Shown: positions 15,699-24,000 of the stretch, piece after piece
Layout: each line of letters begins with the position of its first letter
How positions within the stretch are numbered: the stretch's first letter is position 1
NCBI GenBank assembly: GCA_036563665.1
Contig: DATCLY010000018.1
Coordinates: 19,164-83,163 of the forward strand
DNA: 64,000 bases
Origin: FEN-1219 sp036563665
GTDB lineage: Bacteria > Pseudomonadota > Gammaproteobacteria > Steroidobacterales > Rariloculaceae
Direction: 5' to 3'
The notes under the pieces: generated by a model
What the model was told of the DNA's origin: nothing
What the model saw: the letters and a program-made list of their open reading frames with translations, nothing else
Database searches by the model: none
Translations under genes and position numbers: made by a program

Positions 15699-16454
15699 GC
15701 CCCCCGGACCCGCGGCGTAGGCGGCGTCGAAGGCCGGCAGGCGGCCCCCGGTGCGCACGGCGCCGCTCGCATCCACCACGCCCTCCACCACCATGCGCGA
15801 GCGCAGGTTGCGGACCCGGACCCGCTCGCCCGCCGCGGCGTCGCCGAGGGCCTCGCCTTCGCTGCGAACCGCCACGGGGCTGTCGCCGGCCACGAGCGTC
15901 ACGCGCTGGCCGCGCCGCACGAGCTTCGGCCGCTCGAGCAGCGTCGGCGCGAGGGCGGTCCCCGGGCGGGCGGGGCGCCGCAGCGTCATGCCCAAGGCTT
16001 CCTCGAGCCGCGTGAGGTACCCGGTCCCGAGGCCGGCGACGTCGCGCGTCTCGAGCCGCACGTCGCTCGCCGTGAGCGGCTCGCCCAGCGCGACCGGCGC
16101 GGCCAGGACGACGACGTCCACGAGCGCCTTGACGCGCACCGGCACATACAGGGACCAGCCCGGGGCCACGGGGCAGCGCACGCCGACGGTGACGTGCGCG
16201 CCCGGCGCGTGCGCCGGCGGGTCGAACGCTTCGAGCTCCGCGGGGCAAGCCGGCAGCGCGAGCCGCGGGTCGAGGCGCGCCGCCTCGACCTCGACCTCCG
16301 CGCCCGCGGGCGCGAACGAACGGGCCGCGGAGAGCGCTCGATCGGCGGCGACGGCGCGGATGCGCTCGTGGCGCTCGAGGCCGGCCGCGCTCGCGCCGAG
16401 CGTGGTGATCAGGCACAGCGCGGCGGCGAGCCCGGCCGATAGCACTCGCTTCAT
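15696..16454 (-). CDS. flgA: Flagellar P-ring assembly chaperone FlgA
   Basis: 252 aa. A signal peptide (MKRVLSAGLAAALCLITTLGASA) directs it to the periplasm, where FlgA helps FlgI form the P ring. The SAF-type C-terminal domain is visible from VVLAAPVALGEPLTASDVRL through GDSPVAVRSEGEALGDAAAGERVRVRNL. The start at 16454 is set by the signal peptide; a longer in-frame extension would include the sigma-54 promoter. Confidence 0.93.
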   Translation of the reverse strand: MKRVLSAGLAAALCLITTLGASAAGLERHERIRAVAADRALSAARSFAPAGAEVEVEAARLDPRLALPACPAELEAFDPPAHAPGAHVTVGVRCPVAPGWSLYVPVRVKALVDVVVLAAPVALGEPLTASDVRLETRDVAGLGTGYLTRLEEALGMTLRRPARPGTALAPTLLERPKLVRRGQRVTLVAGDSPVAVRSEGEALGDAAAGERVRVRNLRSRMVVEGVVDASGAVRTGGRLPAFDAAYAAGPGG

Positions 16455-16528
16455 CGTGATCGTGACTCCTAAATCTTCCAAGCGACCGTCAGAATTCCGA
16501 CGCAGAGCGCCGCTCCACTGAGGGGTGG

Positions 16529-16544
16529 AGCAAGATCCATGCCA
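16529..16544 (-). promoter_or_regulatory. Sigma-54 promoter for flgA
   Basis: On the minus strand TGGCATG-N4-TTGCT keeps the invariant GG and GC at the -24/-12 spacing. Predicted start is about 16517, some 63 bases before the flgA ATG. It lies in the 170-base divergent gap between flgA and cheV. Confidence 0.85.
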
Positions 16545-16624
16545 CGCGCGGAACGTGCCCGCGGCGAGGAGCATCGGGCCGGCGTCGCGCAGGCCGCGCT
16601 ACAGAAACGGCGCGCGCGGCCGAT

Positions 16625-17572
16625 ATGGCTGCCGTGCAGCACGTCCTCGAAAACGTCGATCGGCTGACGCGCCTCATCGGCGAGAACCGGCTGGAGCTCC
16701 TGCTGTTCCGGCTCGGCTCGGCGCAGCTGTACGGCATCAACGTCTTCAAGGTTAGGGAGGTCGTTCACAGCCCGCCGCTCGCGCGCTTCCCGCTCGGCCA
16801 TCCGCTGGTGGCCGGGCTCGCGCGCGTGCGCGGCGTGACCGTGCCCGTGCTCGACGTGGCGCGCGCCATCGGCTTGCCGTCGCTCGCGCCCGAGGACGCG
16901 CGCTACGTCGTGCTGACGGAGTTCAGCCGCTCGGTGCAAGGGCTCGCGGTGAGCGGCATCGAGCGGATCATCAACGCGAGCTGGGACAAGATCCAGCCGC
17001 CGCCCACCGAGGATCCCGAGCGCACGCACGTCACGGCCATCACCTACTACGGCGACAGGCTCGTGCAGATCATCGACGTGGAGCGCGTGCTCGACCTGGT
17101 CATCGGTCCCGCCCCGCGCGTGGCCGCGGAGGTGGCCGCCGCGGCGCGGGGCGCGCTCGCGGGCAAGCCGCGGCGGGCGCTCGTGGCCGACGACTCGGCC
17201 GTCGCGCGCAATCAGATCCGCCGGGCGCTCGAGGACATCGGCGTCGAGGCGATTCTCTGCAACGACGGCGCCCAGGCGCTCGAGCGGCTCACGGCGTGGG
17301 CGCGGGAAGGCAAGGTGGACGAGCACGTCGCCATGGTGATCTCGGACATCGAGATGCCGCGGATGGACGGCTACACGCTCGTGCGGCAGATCCGCCAGGA
17401 TCCGCGCCTCGCGCACTTGCACGTGATGATGCACTCCTCGCTCAGCGGGCGATTCAACAGCCAGGCGTGTCGCGCGGCGGGGGCCGACCAGCTGCTCGCC
17501 AAGTTCGAGCCGAACGAGCTCGCGCGGGCCGTCGTGACGTATCTCGCGGGGAGGCCGGCGCTGCCCTCGTAG
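16625..17572 (+). CDS. cheV: Chemotaxis protein CheV (CheW domain fused to receiver)
   Basis: 315 aa. Residues 20-165 form a CheW-like coupling domain (LFRLGSAQLYGINVFKVREVV, VRGVTVPVLDVARAIG); residues 180-310 form a receiver domain (RRALVADDSAVARNQI, phospho-aspartate in ISDIEMPRMDGYT, and KFEP near the C-terminus). CheV couples receptors to CheA and its receiver can act as a phosphate sink in adaptation. No good Shine-Dalgarno precedes the ATG at 16625. The cheV-flgB arrangement is common in pseudomonads and relatives. Confidence 0.95.
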   Translation: MAAVQHVLENVDRLTRLIGENRLELLLFRLGSAQLYGINVFKVREVVHSPPLARFPLGHPLVAGLARVRGVTVPVLDVARAIGLPSLAPEDARYVVLTEFSRSVQGLAVSGIERIINASWDKIQPPPTEDPERTHVTAITYYGDRLVQIIDVERVLDLVIGPAPRVAAEVAAAARGALAGKPRRALVADDSAVARNQIRRALEDIGVEAILCNDGAQALERLTAWAREGKVDEHVAMVISDIEMPRMDGYTLVRQIRQDPRLAHLHVMMHSSLSGRFNSQACRAAGADQLLAKFEPNELARAVVTYLAGRPALPS

Positions 17573-17628
17573 CGCCCGCTCTCGCTCCGCGCCGGCAAAC
17601 CGAGGCGGCAACATCCTGCCGCCGCGGC

Positions 17629-17642
17629 GGCAAACCTTTGCC
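17629..17642 (+). promoter_or_regulatory. Palindrome GGCAAA-cc-TTTGCC upstream of the flgB promoter
   Basis: A perfect 6-bp inverted repeat with a 2-base spacer, about 43 bases upstream of the sigma-54 -24 element of flgB. GGCAA also occurs at 17594, 17607 and 17656 in the same gap. The position suits an enhancer-binding activator such as FleQ or the FleR-like protein, but this is inference. Confidence 0.4.
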
Positions 17643-17684
17643 TCTTTCCGCCTCCGGCAACGTTGCGAGGCGGGCGTCATCGCG

Positions 17685-17700
17685 TGGCACGAAGCTTGCA
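17685..17700 (+). promoter_or_regulatory. Sigma-54 promoter for flgB
   Basis: TGGCACG-N4-TTGCA, a perfect match to the -24/-12 consensus. Predicted start is about 17712, some 29 bases before the flgB ATG at 17741. It probably drives flgBCDEFGHIJ. Confidence 0.92.
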
Positions 17701-17740
17701 CCCGCCGCCGTCCGGGACGGGACCGCAAGGTGGCTCGCCG

Positions 17741-18136
17741 ATGAACAAGCTGATCGACGCCGCGCTCGGCATCCATCCGCAGGCGCTCGCCGTGGGCGCG
17801 CGCCGGCTCGAGGTGCTCGCGGCGAACCTCGCGAACGCCGACACGCCGGGCTTCAAGGCGCGCGACGTGGACTTCCGCGCCGCGCTCGCCACGGCCACCG
17901 GCGAGCGCGCCGGCCGGCTCGAGGCCACGCATCCGAAGCACCTGACCGCGCCGCGCGCGAGCGCAGCGCCCGAGCTGCGTTACCGCATTCCGAACGAGCC
18001 GTCGCTGGACGGCAATACGGTCGAGGGGCCGCTCGAGCAGGCCGCGTTCGCGGAGGCCGCCGTGCGCTACCAGGCGAGCCTCGATTTCCTCGCGCAGCGC
18101 ATCGAAGGGCTGCGCAAGGCGCTGCGCGGCGAGTGA
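17741..18136 (+). CDS. flgB: Flagellar proximal rod protein FlgB
   Basis: 131 aa. Exported through the flagellar gate and assembled in the periplasmic rod. The N-terminal rod-protein motif is clear (LEVLAANLANADTPGFKARDVDF), as is the C-terminal helix (EAAVRYQASLDFLAQRIEGLRKAL). The ATG at 17741 follows the sigma-54 promoter; longer in-frame extension would overlap it. flgC begins 13 bases after the stop. Confidence 0.95.
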   Translation: MNKLIDAALGIHPQALAVGARRLEVLAANLANADTPGFKARDVDFRAALATATGERAGRLEATHPKHLTAPRASAAPELRYRIPNEPSLDGNTVEGPLEQAAFAEAAVRYQASLDFLAQRIEGLRKALRGE

Positions 18137-18149
18137 TCCTGGAGGCTTC

Positions 18150-18563
18150 GTGAATCTGTTCAAGATCTTCGACATTTCCGGGTCCGCGCTGTCCGCGCAG
18201 TCCGTGCGGCTCAACACCGTCGCGAGCAACCTCGCGAACGCCGACGTGCCGAGCGCCACCGCGGACGGCGTGTACAAGGCGCGCCATCCGGTGTTCGCCG
18301 CCGTGCTGCGCGCCGTGGGGACGGAAACCGCGGGCGGCGTGCGCGTGACCGGCATCGTGGAGAGCGAGCGTCCGCCGCGCGTGGAGTACCGCCCCGGCCA
18401 TCCGCTCGCGAACGAGGAAGGTTACGTCTACCTGCCCGCCGTCAACGTCGTGGAGGAGATGGCGGACATGATCTCGGCCTCGCGCAGCTACCAGAGCAAC
18501 GTCGAGGTGCTCGACACCATCAAGCAGCTCATGCTGCGCACGCTCCAGCTCGGTCAGCGCTGA
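18150..18563 (+). CDS. flgC: Flagellar proximal rod protein FlgC
   Basis: 137 aa from a GTG start preceded by GGAGG at 18141-18145. The rod motif SVRLNTVASNLANADVPSA is near the N-terminus and the C-terminal helix reads SRSYQSNVEVLDTIKQLMLRTLQLG, both diagnostic. With FlgB, FlgF and FlgG it forms the rod. Confidence 0.95.
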   Translation: MNLFKIFDISGSALSAQSVRLNTVASNLANADVPSATADGVYKARHPVFAAVLRAVGTETAGGVRVTGIVESERPPRVEYRPGHPLANEEGYVYLPAVNVVEEMADMISASRSYQSNVEVLDTIKQLMLRTLQLGQR

Positions 18564-18586
18564 AGGCCCTGGGGGAATTCATCGCC

Positions 18587-19246
18587 ATGGCAATCGACAC
18601 CGGCATCGTCAACGGCTTAGGGCTCGGTCCGCGGCAGACGGAAGAGTCGAGCGAGCGGCTCGGCCAGGCCGAGTTCCTCGAGCTCATGATCACGCAGCTG
18701 CGCAACCAGGACCCGTTCAAGCCCATGGACAGCGGCGAGTTCCTGGGACAGCTCGCGCAGTTCGGCACGGTTTCCGGCATCGGCGACATGCAGCGGTCGC
18801 TCGAGGAGCTCGCGGGCGCCGTGCGCGGCAGCCAGACGCTGCAGGCCGCCGCGCTCGTGGACCGCGACGTGTGGGTGGCCGCGAGCGAGGCGTGGCTGCC
18901 GCCCGAGGGCTCGCTGCGCGTGCGCGTCGAGACGCCCGAGGGGGCCACGCGCGCCACCGTGCGCATTCACGACCTGCGCGGCCAGGTGGTCGCGGAGCTG
19001 CCGATCGGCGTCGACGGCGACGCCGTGCTCGAGTGGGACGGCACGCTGCCCGGCGGCGGCCGCGCCGAGCCGGGGTTCTACGAGCTCGAGGCGAGCGTCG
19101 AGGTGGACGGCAAGACCGAGGCCGCCGCGACGCTGGTGTCGGGCCGCGTGGAGAGCGTGAGCACCCACGGCCCGGCGGGAACGTTGTCGCTGACGGTCAC
19201 CGGCGTGGGGCAGGTGAGCTTGCGCGACGTGCGCGACATCGGCTGA
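18587..19246 (+). CDS. flgD: Hook cap / hook assembly scaffold FlgD
   Basis: 219 aa. The N-terminal export and assembly region (FLELMITQLRNQDPFKPMDS, then FLGQLAQFGTVSGI) is the family signature. A Tudor/Ig-like module follows (TRATVRIHDLRGQVVAELP, with DGDAVLEWDG). FlgD caps the growing hook and is later replaced by FlgK. It is encoded between flgC and flgE. Confidence 0.94.
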   Translation: MAIDTGIVNGLGLGPRQTEESSERLGQAEFLELMITQLRNQDPFKPMDSGEFLGQLAQFGTVSGIGDMQRSLEELAGAVRGSQTLQAAALVDRDVWVAASEAWLPPEGSLRVRVETPEGATRATVRIHDLRGQVVAELPIGVDGDAVLEWDGTLPGGGRAEPGFYELEASVEVDGKTEAAATLVSGRVESVSTHGPAGTLSLTVTGVGQVSLRDVRDIG

Positions 19247-19300
19247 CGCTCGCACGCCGATCGCGTCCGCATCCGATTCATACCGAACGAGGAGTAGCAC

Positions 19301-20521
19301 ATGCCGTTTCGCACAGCGCTGAGCGGGCTCAACGCCGCCGCGGCGGACCTCAGGGTCACCGGGCACAACATCGCCAACGCCAGCACCCAGGGGTTCAAGC
19401 AGTCGCGCGCCGAGTTCGCCGACGTGTTCGCCGTGGCCTACGCGGGCATCAGCCGCACGGCCATCGGCTCCGGCGTGAAGCTCGCCGCCGTGACGCAGCA
19501 GTTCACGCAGGGCAACATCGATTTCACCGGCAACAACCTCGACCTCGCGCTCTCCGGTCGCGGCTTCTTCGTGCTGAGCGACGACGGCGCGCGCGTGTAC
19601 AGCCGCGACGGGGCCTTCCAGATCGACCGCGAGGGCTACGTGGTGAACGCCGCCGGCAAGCGCCTGCAGGCGTACCCCGTGGCGGACCGGCTCACCGGCA
19701 CGTTCGACACTGGCAGGCTGGCCGACCTGCGGCTGGTGACGACGGAAGCGCCGCCGCGGGCCACGTCGCGCGTGGAGGCCGCGTTCAATCTCGCCGCAGG
19801 GGCGGCCGACCTCTCCGCCACGCCGTTCGATCCGGACGATCCCGCGAGCTACCAGTTCACCACCTCGCTGACCGTCTACGATTCGCTCGGCGAGGCGCAC
19901 ACCGCCGACCTCTACTTCCGCGGCGCGGGCGCGCTGCAGTGGCAGGCCTTCCTCGCTATCGACGGCAACCAGGTGGGCGCCGCGCAGCCCCTCGAGTTCG
20001 ACTCGTCGGGCAGCATCATCGCGCCGACGACGCCGTTCAGCTTCGGCACTTTCACGCCCGGCAACGGCGCGGCGCCGCTCGACATCGAGTTCGATTTCTC
20101 CCAGGCCACGCAGTACGGCAGCACCTACGGCGCGAACGCCCTGCAGCAGGACGGCTTCGCGACCGGCCGGCTCACGGGCGTGGACATCGACTCGAGCGGC
20201 GTGGTGTCGGCGCGCTTCACCAACGGCTTCTCGCTGCCGCTCGGTCAGGTGGCCGTGGCGAGCTTCGCGAATCCGCAGGGCCTGCAGCAGCTCGGCGACA
20301 ACGTCTGGGGCGAGACCTTCGCCGCGGGCGAGCCGCTGTTCGGCGTGGCGGGACGCGGCGATTTCGGCCTGATCCAGTCGGGCGGGCTCGAAGCCTCCAA
20401 CGTGGACATCGCCGAGCAGCTCGTGAGGCTCATCACCGCGCAGCGCAACTTCCAGGCGAACTCGCAGGTGATCAGCACCGCCGACGCGGTCACGCAGAGC
20501 ATCATCAACATCAGGCGCTGA
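19301..20521 (+). CDS. flgE: Flagellar hook protein FlgE
   Basis: 406 aa. The N-terminal axial-protein motif (LRVTGHNIANASTQGFKQSRAEFAD) and C-terminal helix (FQANSQVISTADAVTQSIINI) are diagnostic, with a variable hook domain between (about 150-310). It forms the hook that joins rod and filament. The length is typical of a short FlgE. An AGGAGTA Shine-Dalgarno precedes the ATG. Confidence 0.96.
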   Translation: MPFRTALSGLNAAAADLRVTGHNIANASTQGFKQSRAEFADVFAVAYAGISRTAIGSGVKLAAVTQQFTQGNIDFTGNNLDLALSGRGFFVLSDDGARVYSRDGAFQIDREGYVVNAAGKRLQAYPVADRLTGTFDTGRLADLRLVTTEAPPRATSRVEAAFNLAAGAADLSATPFDPDDPASYQFTTSLTVYDSLGEAHTADLYFRGAGALQWQAFLAIDGNQVGAAQPLEFDSSGSIIAPTTPFSFGTFTPGNGAAPLDIEFDFSQATQYGSTYGANALQQDGFATGRLTGVDIDSSGVVSARFTNGFSLPLGQVAVASFANPQGLQQLGDNVWGETFAAGEPLFGVAGRGDFGLIQSGGLEASNVDIAEQLVRLITAQRNFQANSQVISTADAVTQSIINIRR

Positions 20522-20526
20522 CGCGG

Positions 20527-21273
20527 ATGGACCGCTTCGTTTACGTGGCGATGACGGGCGCCCGCGAGGCGCAGCTCGCCCAGGCCGTCGCGAGCCACAA
20601 CCTCGCGAACGCCTCCACCACGGCGTTCCGCGCCACGCTCGCCGCGAGCGAGCACGTGGGCCTCGCGGGCCCGGGGCATGCGGCCGCGCGGGCCTACGCC
20701 GTCACCCAGGGCTACGGCGTCGATCTAACGCCCGGGCCGCTGCAGGCCACGGGGCGCGACCTCGACATCGCCATCGACGGCGAGGGCTGGCTCGCGGTGC
20801 AGGCGCCGGACGGCGGCGAGGCGTACACGCGGGCCGGCGACCTCGAGGTCGACGCGTTCGGCCTGCTCACCACGCGCGCCGGGCTGCCCGTGCTCGGCGA
20901 AGGCGGCCCGATCGCGCTGCCGCCGTTCGAGTCGCTCGAGATCGGCATCGACGGGACGATCAGCATCCGCCCCCCCGGCCAGGACGCGGCGGGGCTCGTC
21001 GTCGTGGACCGCATCCGCCTCGTGAACCCGCCGGCCGCGGATCTGCGCCGCGGCCCGGACGGCCTGCTGCGCATGGCGGACGGCTTGCCGCCGCCCGCGC
21101 CCGCCGCGGACGTGCGGGTGCGCTCCGGGATGCTCGAGGGGAGCAACGTGAACGTGGTGTCGGCGATGGTCGAGATGATCGAGCACGCCCGCGACTTCGA
21201 GCTGCAGGTGAAGCTCATGAGCACGGCCGAGGAGAACGATCGCGCCTCCGCGGCCTTGATGCGGCTGCCGTGA
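20527..21273 (+). CDS. flgF: Flagellar proximal rod protein FlgF
   Basis: 248 aa. It begins MDRFVYVAMTGAREAQLAQAV with the NLANASTTAFRA motif, and ends with the helical EMIEHARDFELQVKLMSTAEE typical of FlgF. The start lies 5 bases after the flgE stop, indicating tight translational linkage. Confidence 0.94.
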   Translation: MDRFVYVAMTGAREAQLAQAVASHNLANASTTAFRATLAASEHVGLAGPGHAAARAYAVTQGYGVDLTPGPLQATGRDLDIAIDGEGWLAVQAPDGGEAYTRAGDLEVDAFGLLTTRAGLPVLGEGGPIALPPFESLEIGIDGTISIRPPGQDAAGLVVVDRIRLVNPPAADLRRGPDGLLRMADGLPPPAPAADVRVRSGMLEGSNVNVVSAMVEMIEHARDFELQVKLMSTAEENDRASAALMRLP

Positions 21274-21299
21274 GGCCTTGAGCCGCGAGGGAACGCACG

Positions 21300-22091
21300 A
21301 TGAACGAAACGCTTTGGATCGCGAAGACCGGGCTCGATGCGCAGCAGACGCGCATCTCGGTGATCGCCAACAATCTCGCGAACGTCAACACCAGCGGCTT
21401 CAAGAAGAGCCGCGCGGTGTTCGAGGACCTGATCTACCAGAACGTGCGCCAGCCGGGCGCGCAGTCCTCGCAGAACACGCAGCTGCCGTCCGGGCTCATG
21501 CTCGGCACCGGCGTTCGCACCGTCGCCACGGAGAAGACCTTCACCCAGGGCAATCTCGTGCAGACGGACAACGCGCTCGACGTGGCCATCGAGGGCCGCG
21601 GCTTCTTCCAGGTGCTGCTGCCGGACGGCACGGTGGCCTACACGCGCGACGGCTCCTTCCAGGTGAACCGCGACGGCCAGCTCGTGACCGCGAGCGGCTT
21701 CGAGGTGCAGCCGGGCATCGTGATCCCGGAGAACGCGCTGACGGTGTCCATCAGCCAGGACGGCATCGTGGCGGCCACGGTGCCCGGCGCCACCGCGCCC
21801 GTCGAGGTGGGCACGCTGCAGCTCGCCGATTTCGTGAACCCCGCGGGGCTGCAGCCGATCGGCCGGAACCTCCTGATCGAGACGGCCGCGAGCGGCGCGC
21901 CGCAGACCGGCTCGCCCGGCCAGGCCGGGCTCGGCACGGTCGTGCAGGGCGCGCTCGAGGCGTCGAACGTCAACACCGTGGAGGAGCTCGTGAACATGAT
22001 CGAGGCGCAGCGCGCCTACGAGATCAACTCGAAGGCCATCGCGGCCGCGGACGAGATGCTGCAGTTCGCCAACAACACGCTGGGACGGTAA
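21300..22091 (+). CDS. flgG: Flagellar distal rod protein FlgG
   Basis: 263 aa, close to the 260 aa of E. coli FlgG. The motif SVIANNLANVNTSGFKKSRAVFEDL and the C-terminal EMIEAQRAYEINSKAIAAADEML are diagnostic; the GRGFFQVLLPDG and AYTRDGSFQVNRDG segments are also conserved. It forms the outer part of the rod that passes through the P and L rings. Confidence 0.97.
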   Translation: MNETLWIAKTGLDAQQTRISVIANNLANVNTSGFKKSRAVFEDLIYQNVRQPGAQSSQNTQLPSGLMLGTGVRTVATEKTFTQGNLVQTDNALDVAIEGRGFFQVLLPDGTVAYTRDGSFQVNRDGQLVTASGFEVQPGIVIPENALTVSISQDGIVAATVPGATAPVEVGTLQLADFVNPAGLQPIGRNLLIETAASGAPQTGSPGQAGLGTVVQGALEASNVNTVEELVNMIEAQRAYEINSKAIAAADEMLQFANNTLGR

Positions 22092-22095
22092 GGCC

Positions 22096-22794
22096 ATGAG
22101 ACGCGCGCAAGCCCGTTTCCTCAAAGGGGCCTCGATCCTCCTCGCCGCCGGCCTGCTCGGCGCTTGCGCCTCGGCGCCGCCGCTCGGCCCCGGCGCGGAC
22201 GCCCGCTTCCAGGCCACGCCGCCGCCCGTGCCCGTGGCGCCCGAGCAGAACGCGGGCGCGATCTTCCAGCCGCAGTTCGCGCAGAGCCTGTTCGAGGACT
22301 ACAAGGCGCGCCGCGTCGGCGACCTGCTGACGGTGCTGCTCGTGGAGCGTACCGAGGCGCAGAAGTCGACCAACGCCACCATCACGAAGGACACGGAGAT
22401 CGACCTGCCCGCGCCCTCGATCGCCGGCCGCACGCCCACGCACGAAGGCTTGCCGATCGACATCCGCGCGAGCGGCTCGCGCAGCTTCGAAGGGCAGGGC
22501 GATGCCGCGCAGAGCAACATGCTCGAAGGCTCGATCGCCGTGACCGTGGCGGAGGTGCTGCCGAACGGCAACCTCGTCGTGCAGGGCGAGAAGTGGGTGC
22601 GCATCAACCAGGGCGAGGAATACCTGCGCCTGCGCGGGATCGTGCGTCCCGTGGACGTGCGCCCCGACAACACCGTGCTGTCCACGCAGATCGCCGATGC
22701 CCAGCTCGCTTACGGCGGCACGGGCGCCGTGGCGGCGGGCAGCGCGCCGGGCTGGCTCAGCCGCTTCTTCAACAGCCCGTGGTGGCCGTTCTGA
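22096..22794 (+). CDS. flgH: Flagellar L-ring lipoprotein FlgH
   Basis: 232 aa. A lipoprotein signal peptide ends at a lipobox LGAC (C25), placing the mature protein in the outer membrane. Conserved FlgH features are FEDYKARRVGDLLTVLLVE and GEKWVRINQGEEYLRLRGIVRP. The stop TGA overlaps the flgI start by one base (TGATG). Confidence 0.95.
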   Translation: MRRAQARFLKGASILLAAGLLGACASAPPLGPGADARFQATPPPVPVAPEQNAGAIFQPQFAQSLFEDYKARRVGDLLTVLLVERTEAQKSTNATITKDTEIDLPAPSIAGRTPTHEGLPIDIRASGSRSFEGQGDAAQSNMLEGSIAVTVAEVLPNGNLVVQGEKWVRINQGEEYLRLRGIVRPVDVRPDNTVLSTQIADAQLAYGGTGAVAAGSAPGWLSRFFNSPWWPF

Positions 22795-23951
22795 TGGCCG
22801 CCGTCGCCTTCGCCCGCGTTTACGCGCTTCGCCGGCCCGCGGCGCGGTGGCCCGCGCGCCTGCTCGTCGCGCTCGTCGCGGCGGCGGCCGCGTTCGGCGC
22901 GGCCGCCCAGGAGCGCATCAAGGATCTCGCCGTCGTCGCCGGCGTGCGCTCCAACCAGCTCGTCGGCTACGGCCTGGTCGTGGGCCTCGACGGCACCGGC
23001 GATCAGACCACGCAGGCGCCGTTCACTGCGCAGAGCCTGCGCAACATGCTCGCGCAGCTCGGCGTGACGATCCCGCCAAACGTCAACCTGCAGCTCAAGA
23101 ACGTGGCGGCCGTCATGGTGCACGCGGATCTGCCGCCGTTCGCGAAGCCGGGACAGACCATCGACGTGACGGTGTCCTCGATCGGCAACGCCACGAGCCT
23201 GCGTGGCGGGAGCCTCCTCATGACGCCGCTCAAGGGCGCGGACGGGCAGGTCTACGCCATCGCGCAAGGCAACCTCGTCGTGGGCGGGTTCGGCGCGGAG
23301 GGGCGCGACGGCTCGCGGATCTCGGTGAACGTGCCGAGCGTCGGCCGCATCCCCGGCGGCGCCACGGTGGAGCGCGAGGTGCGCTCGCCGTTCCAGCACG
23401 GCGACTCGCTCACGCTGAACCTGCACCGCGCGGACTTCACGAGCGCCATGCGGCTCGTCCAGGCGATCGACGCCGCGTTCGGGCCGGGCACGGCCGAGGC
23501 GCTCGACGGCGCGTCGGTGCGCGTGCGCGCGCCGCTCGACCCGAGCGCCCGCGTGTCGTTCGTCTCCATGCTCGAGAACCTCACGATCACGCCGGACGCG
23601 CCGCCCGCGCGCGTGATCGTCAACGCCCGCACGGGCACGATCGTGATGGGCGGCAACGTGCGCGTGCTGCCCGCCGCGGTGTCGCACGGCAGCCTCACGG
23701 TCACCATCACCGAGAGCTTCGACGTGTCGCAGCCCGCGCCCTTCGGCCGCGGCTCCACCGTGGTCACGCCGCGCAGCGACGTCGAGGTGGATCAGCCGGG
23801 CTCGCGGATGTTCCCGTTCGGCCCGGGCACCACGCTCGAGGAGATCGTCGAGGCGGTCAACAGCGTGGGCGCGGCGCCGGGCGACCTCGTCGCGATCCTG
23901 GAGGCGCTGCATCGCGCGGGCGCGCTGCGCGCCGAGCTCATCGTGATCTGA
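22794..23951 (+). CDS. flgI: Flagellar P-ring protein FlgI
   Basis: 385 aa with a signal peptide (about 1-40, ending AAFGAAAQ). The conserved RIKDLAVVAGVRSNQLVGYG and GLDGTGDQT segments start the mature protein, and LEEIVEAVNSVGAAPGDLVAIL ends it. It forms the ring around the rod in the peptidoglycan, assisted by FlgA. Confidence 0.96.
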   Translation: MAAVAFARVYALRRPAARWPARLLVALVAAAAAFGAAAQERIKDLAVVAGVRSNQLVGYGLVVGLDGTGDQTTQAPFTAQSLRNMLAQLGVTIPPNVNLQLKNVAAVMVHADLPPFAKPGQTIDVTVSSIGNATSLRGGSLLMTPLKGADGQVYAIAQGNLVVGGFGAEGRDGSRISVNVPSVGRIPGGATVEREVRSPFQHGDSLTLNLHRADFTSAMRLVQAIDAAFGPGTAEALDGASVRVRAPLDPSARVSFVSMLENLTITPDAPPARVIVNARTGTIVMGGNVRVLPAAVSHGSLTVTITESFDVSQPAPFGRGSTVVTPRSDVEVDQPGSRMFPFGPGTTLEEIVEAVNSVGAAPGDLVAILEALHRAGALRAELIVI

Positions 23952-24000
23952 AGGCGCGCGGCGTGAGCGCGACGCGATCGACACGGCTCGGGAGCACGAC

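Noticed and set aside
16600..16632. GCCGATAT overlapping the cheV start codon, as a sigma-28 -10
   Set aside because: The upstream 8-mer (TACAGAAA) is a poor -35 and the transcription start would fall inside cheV.
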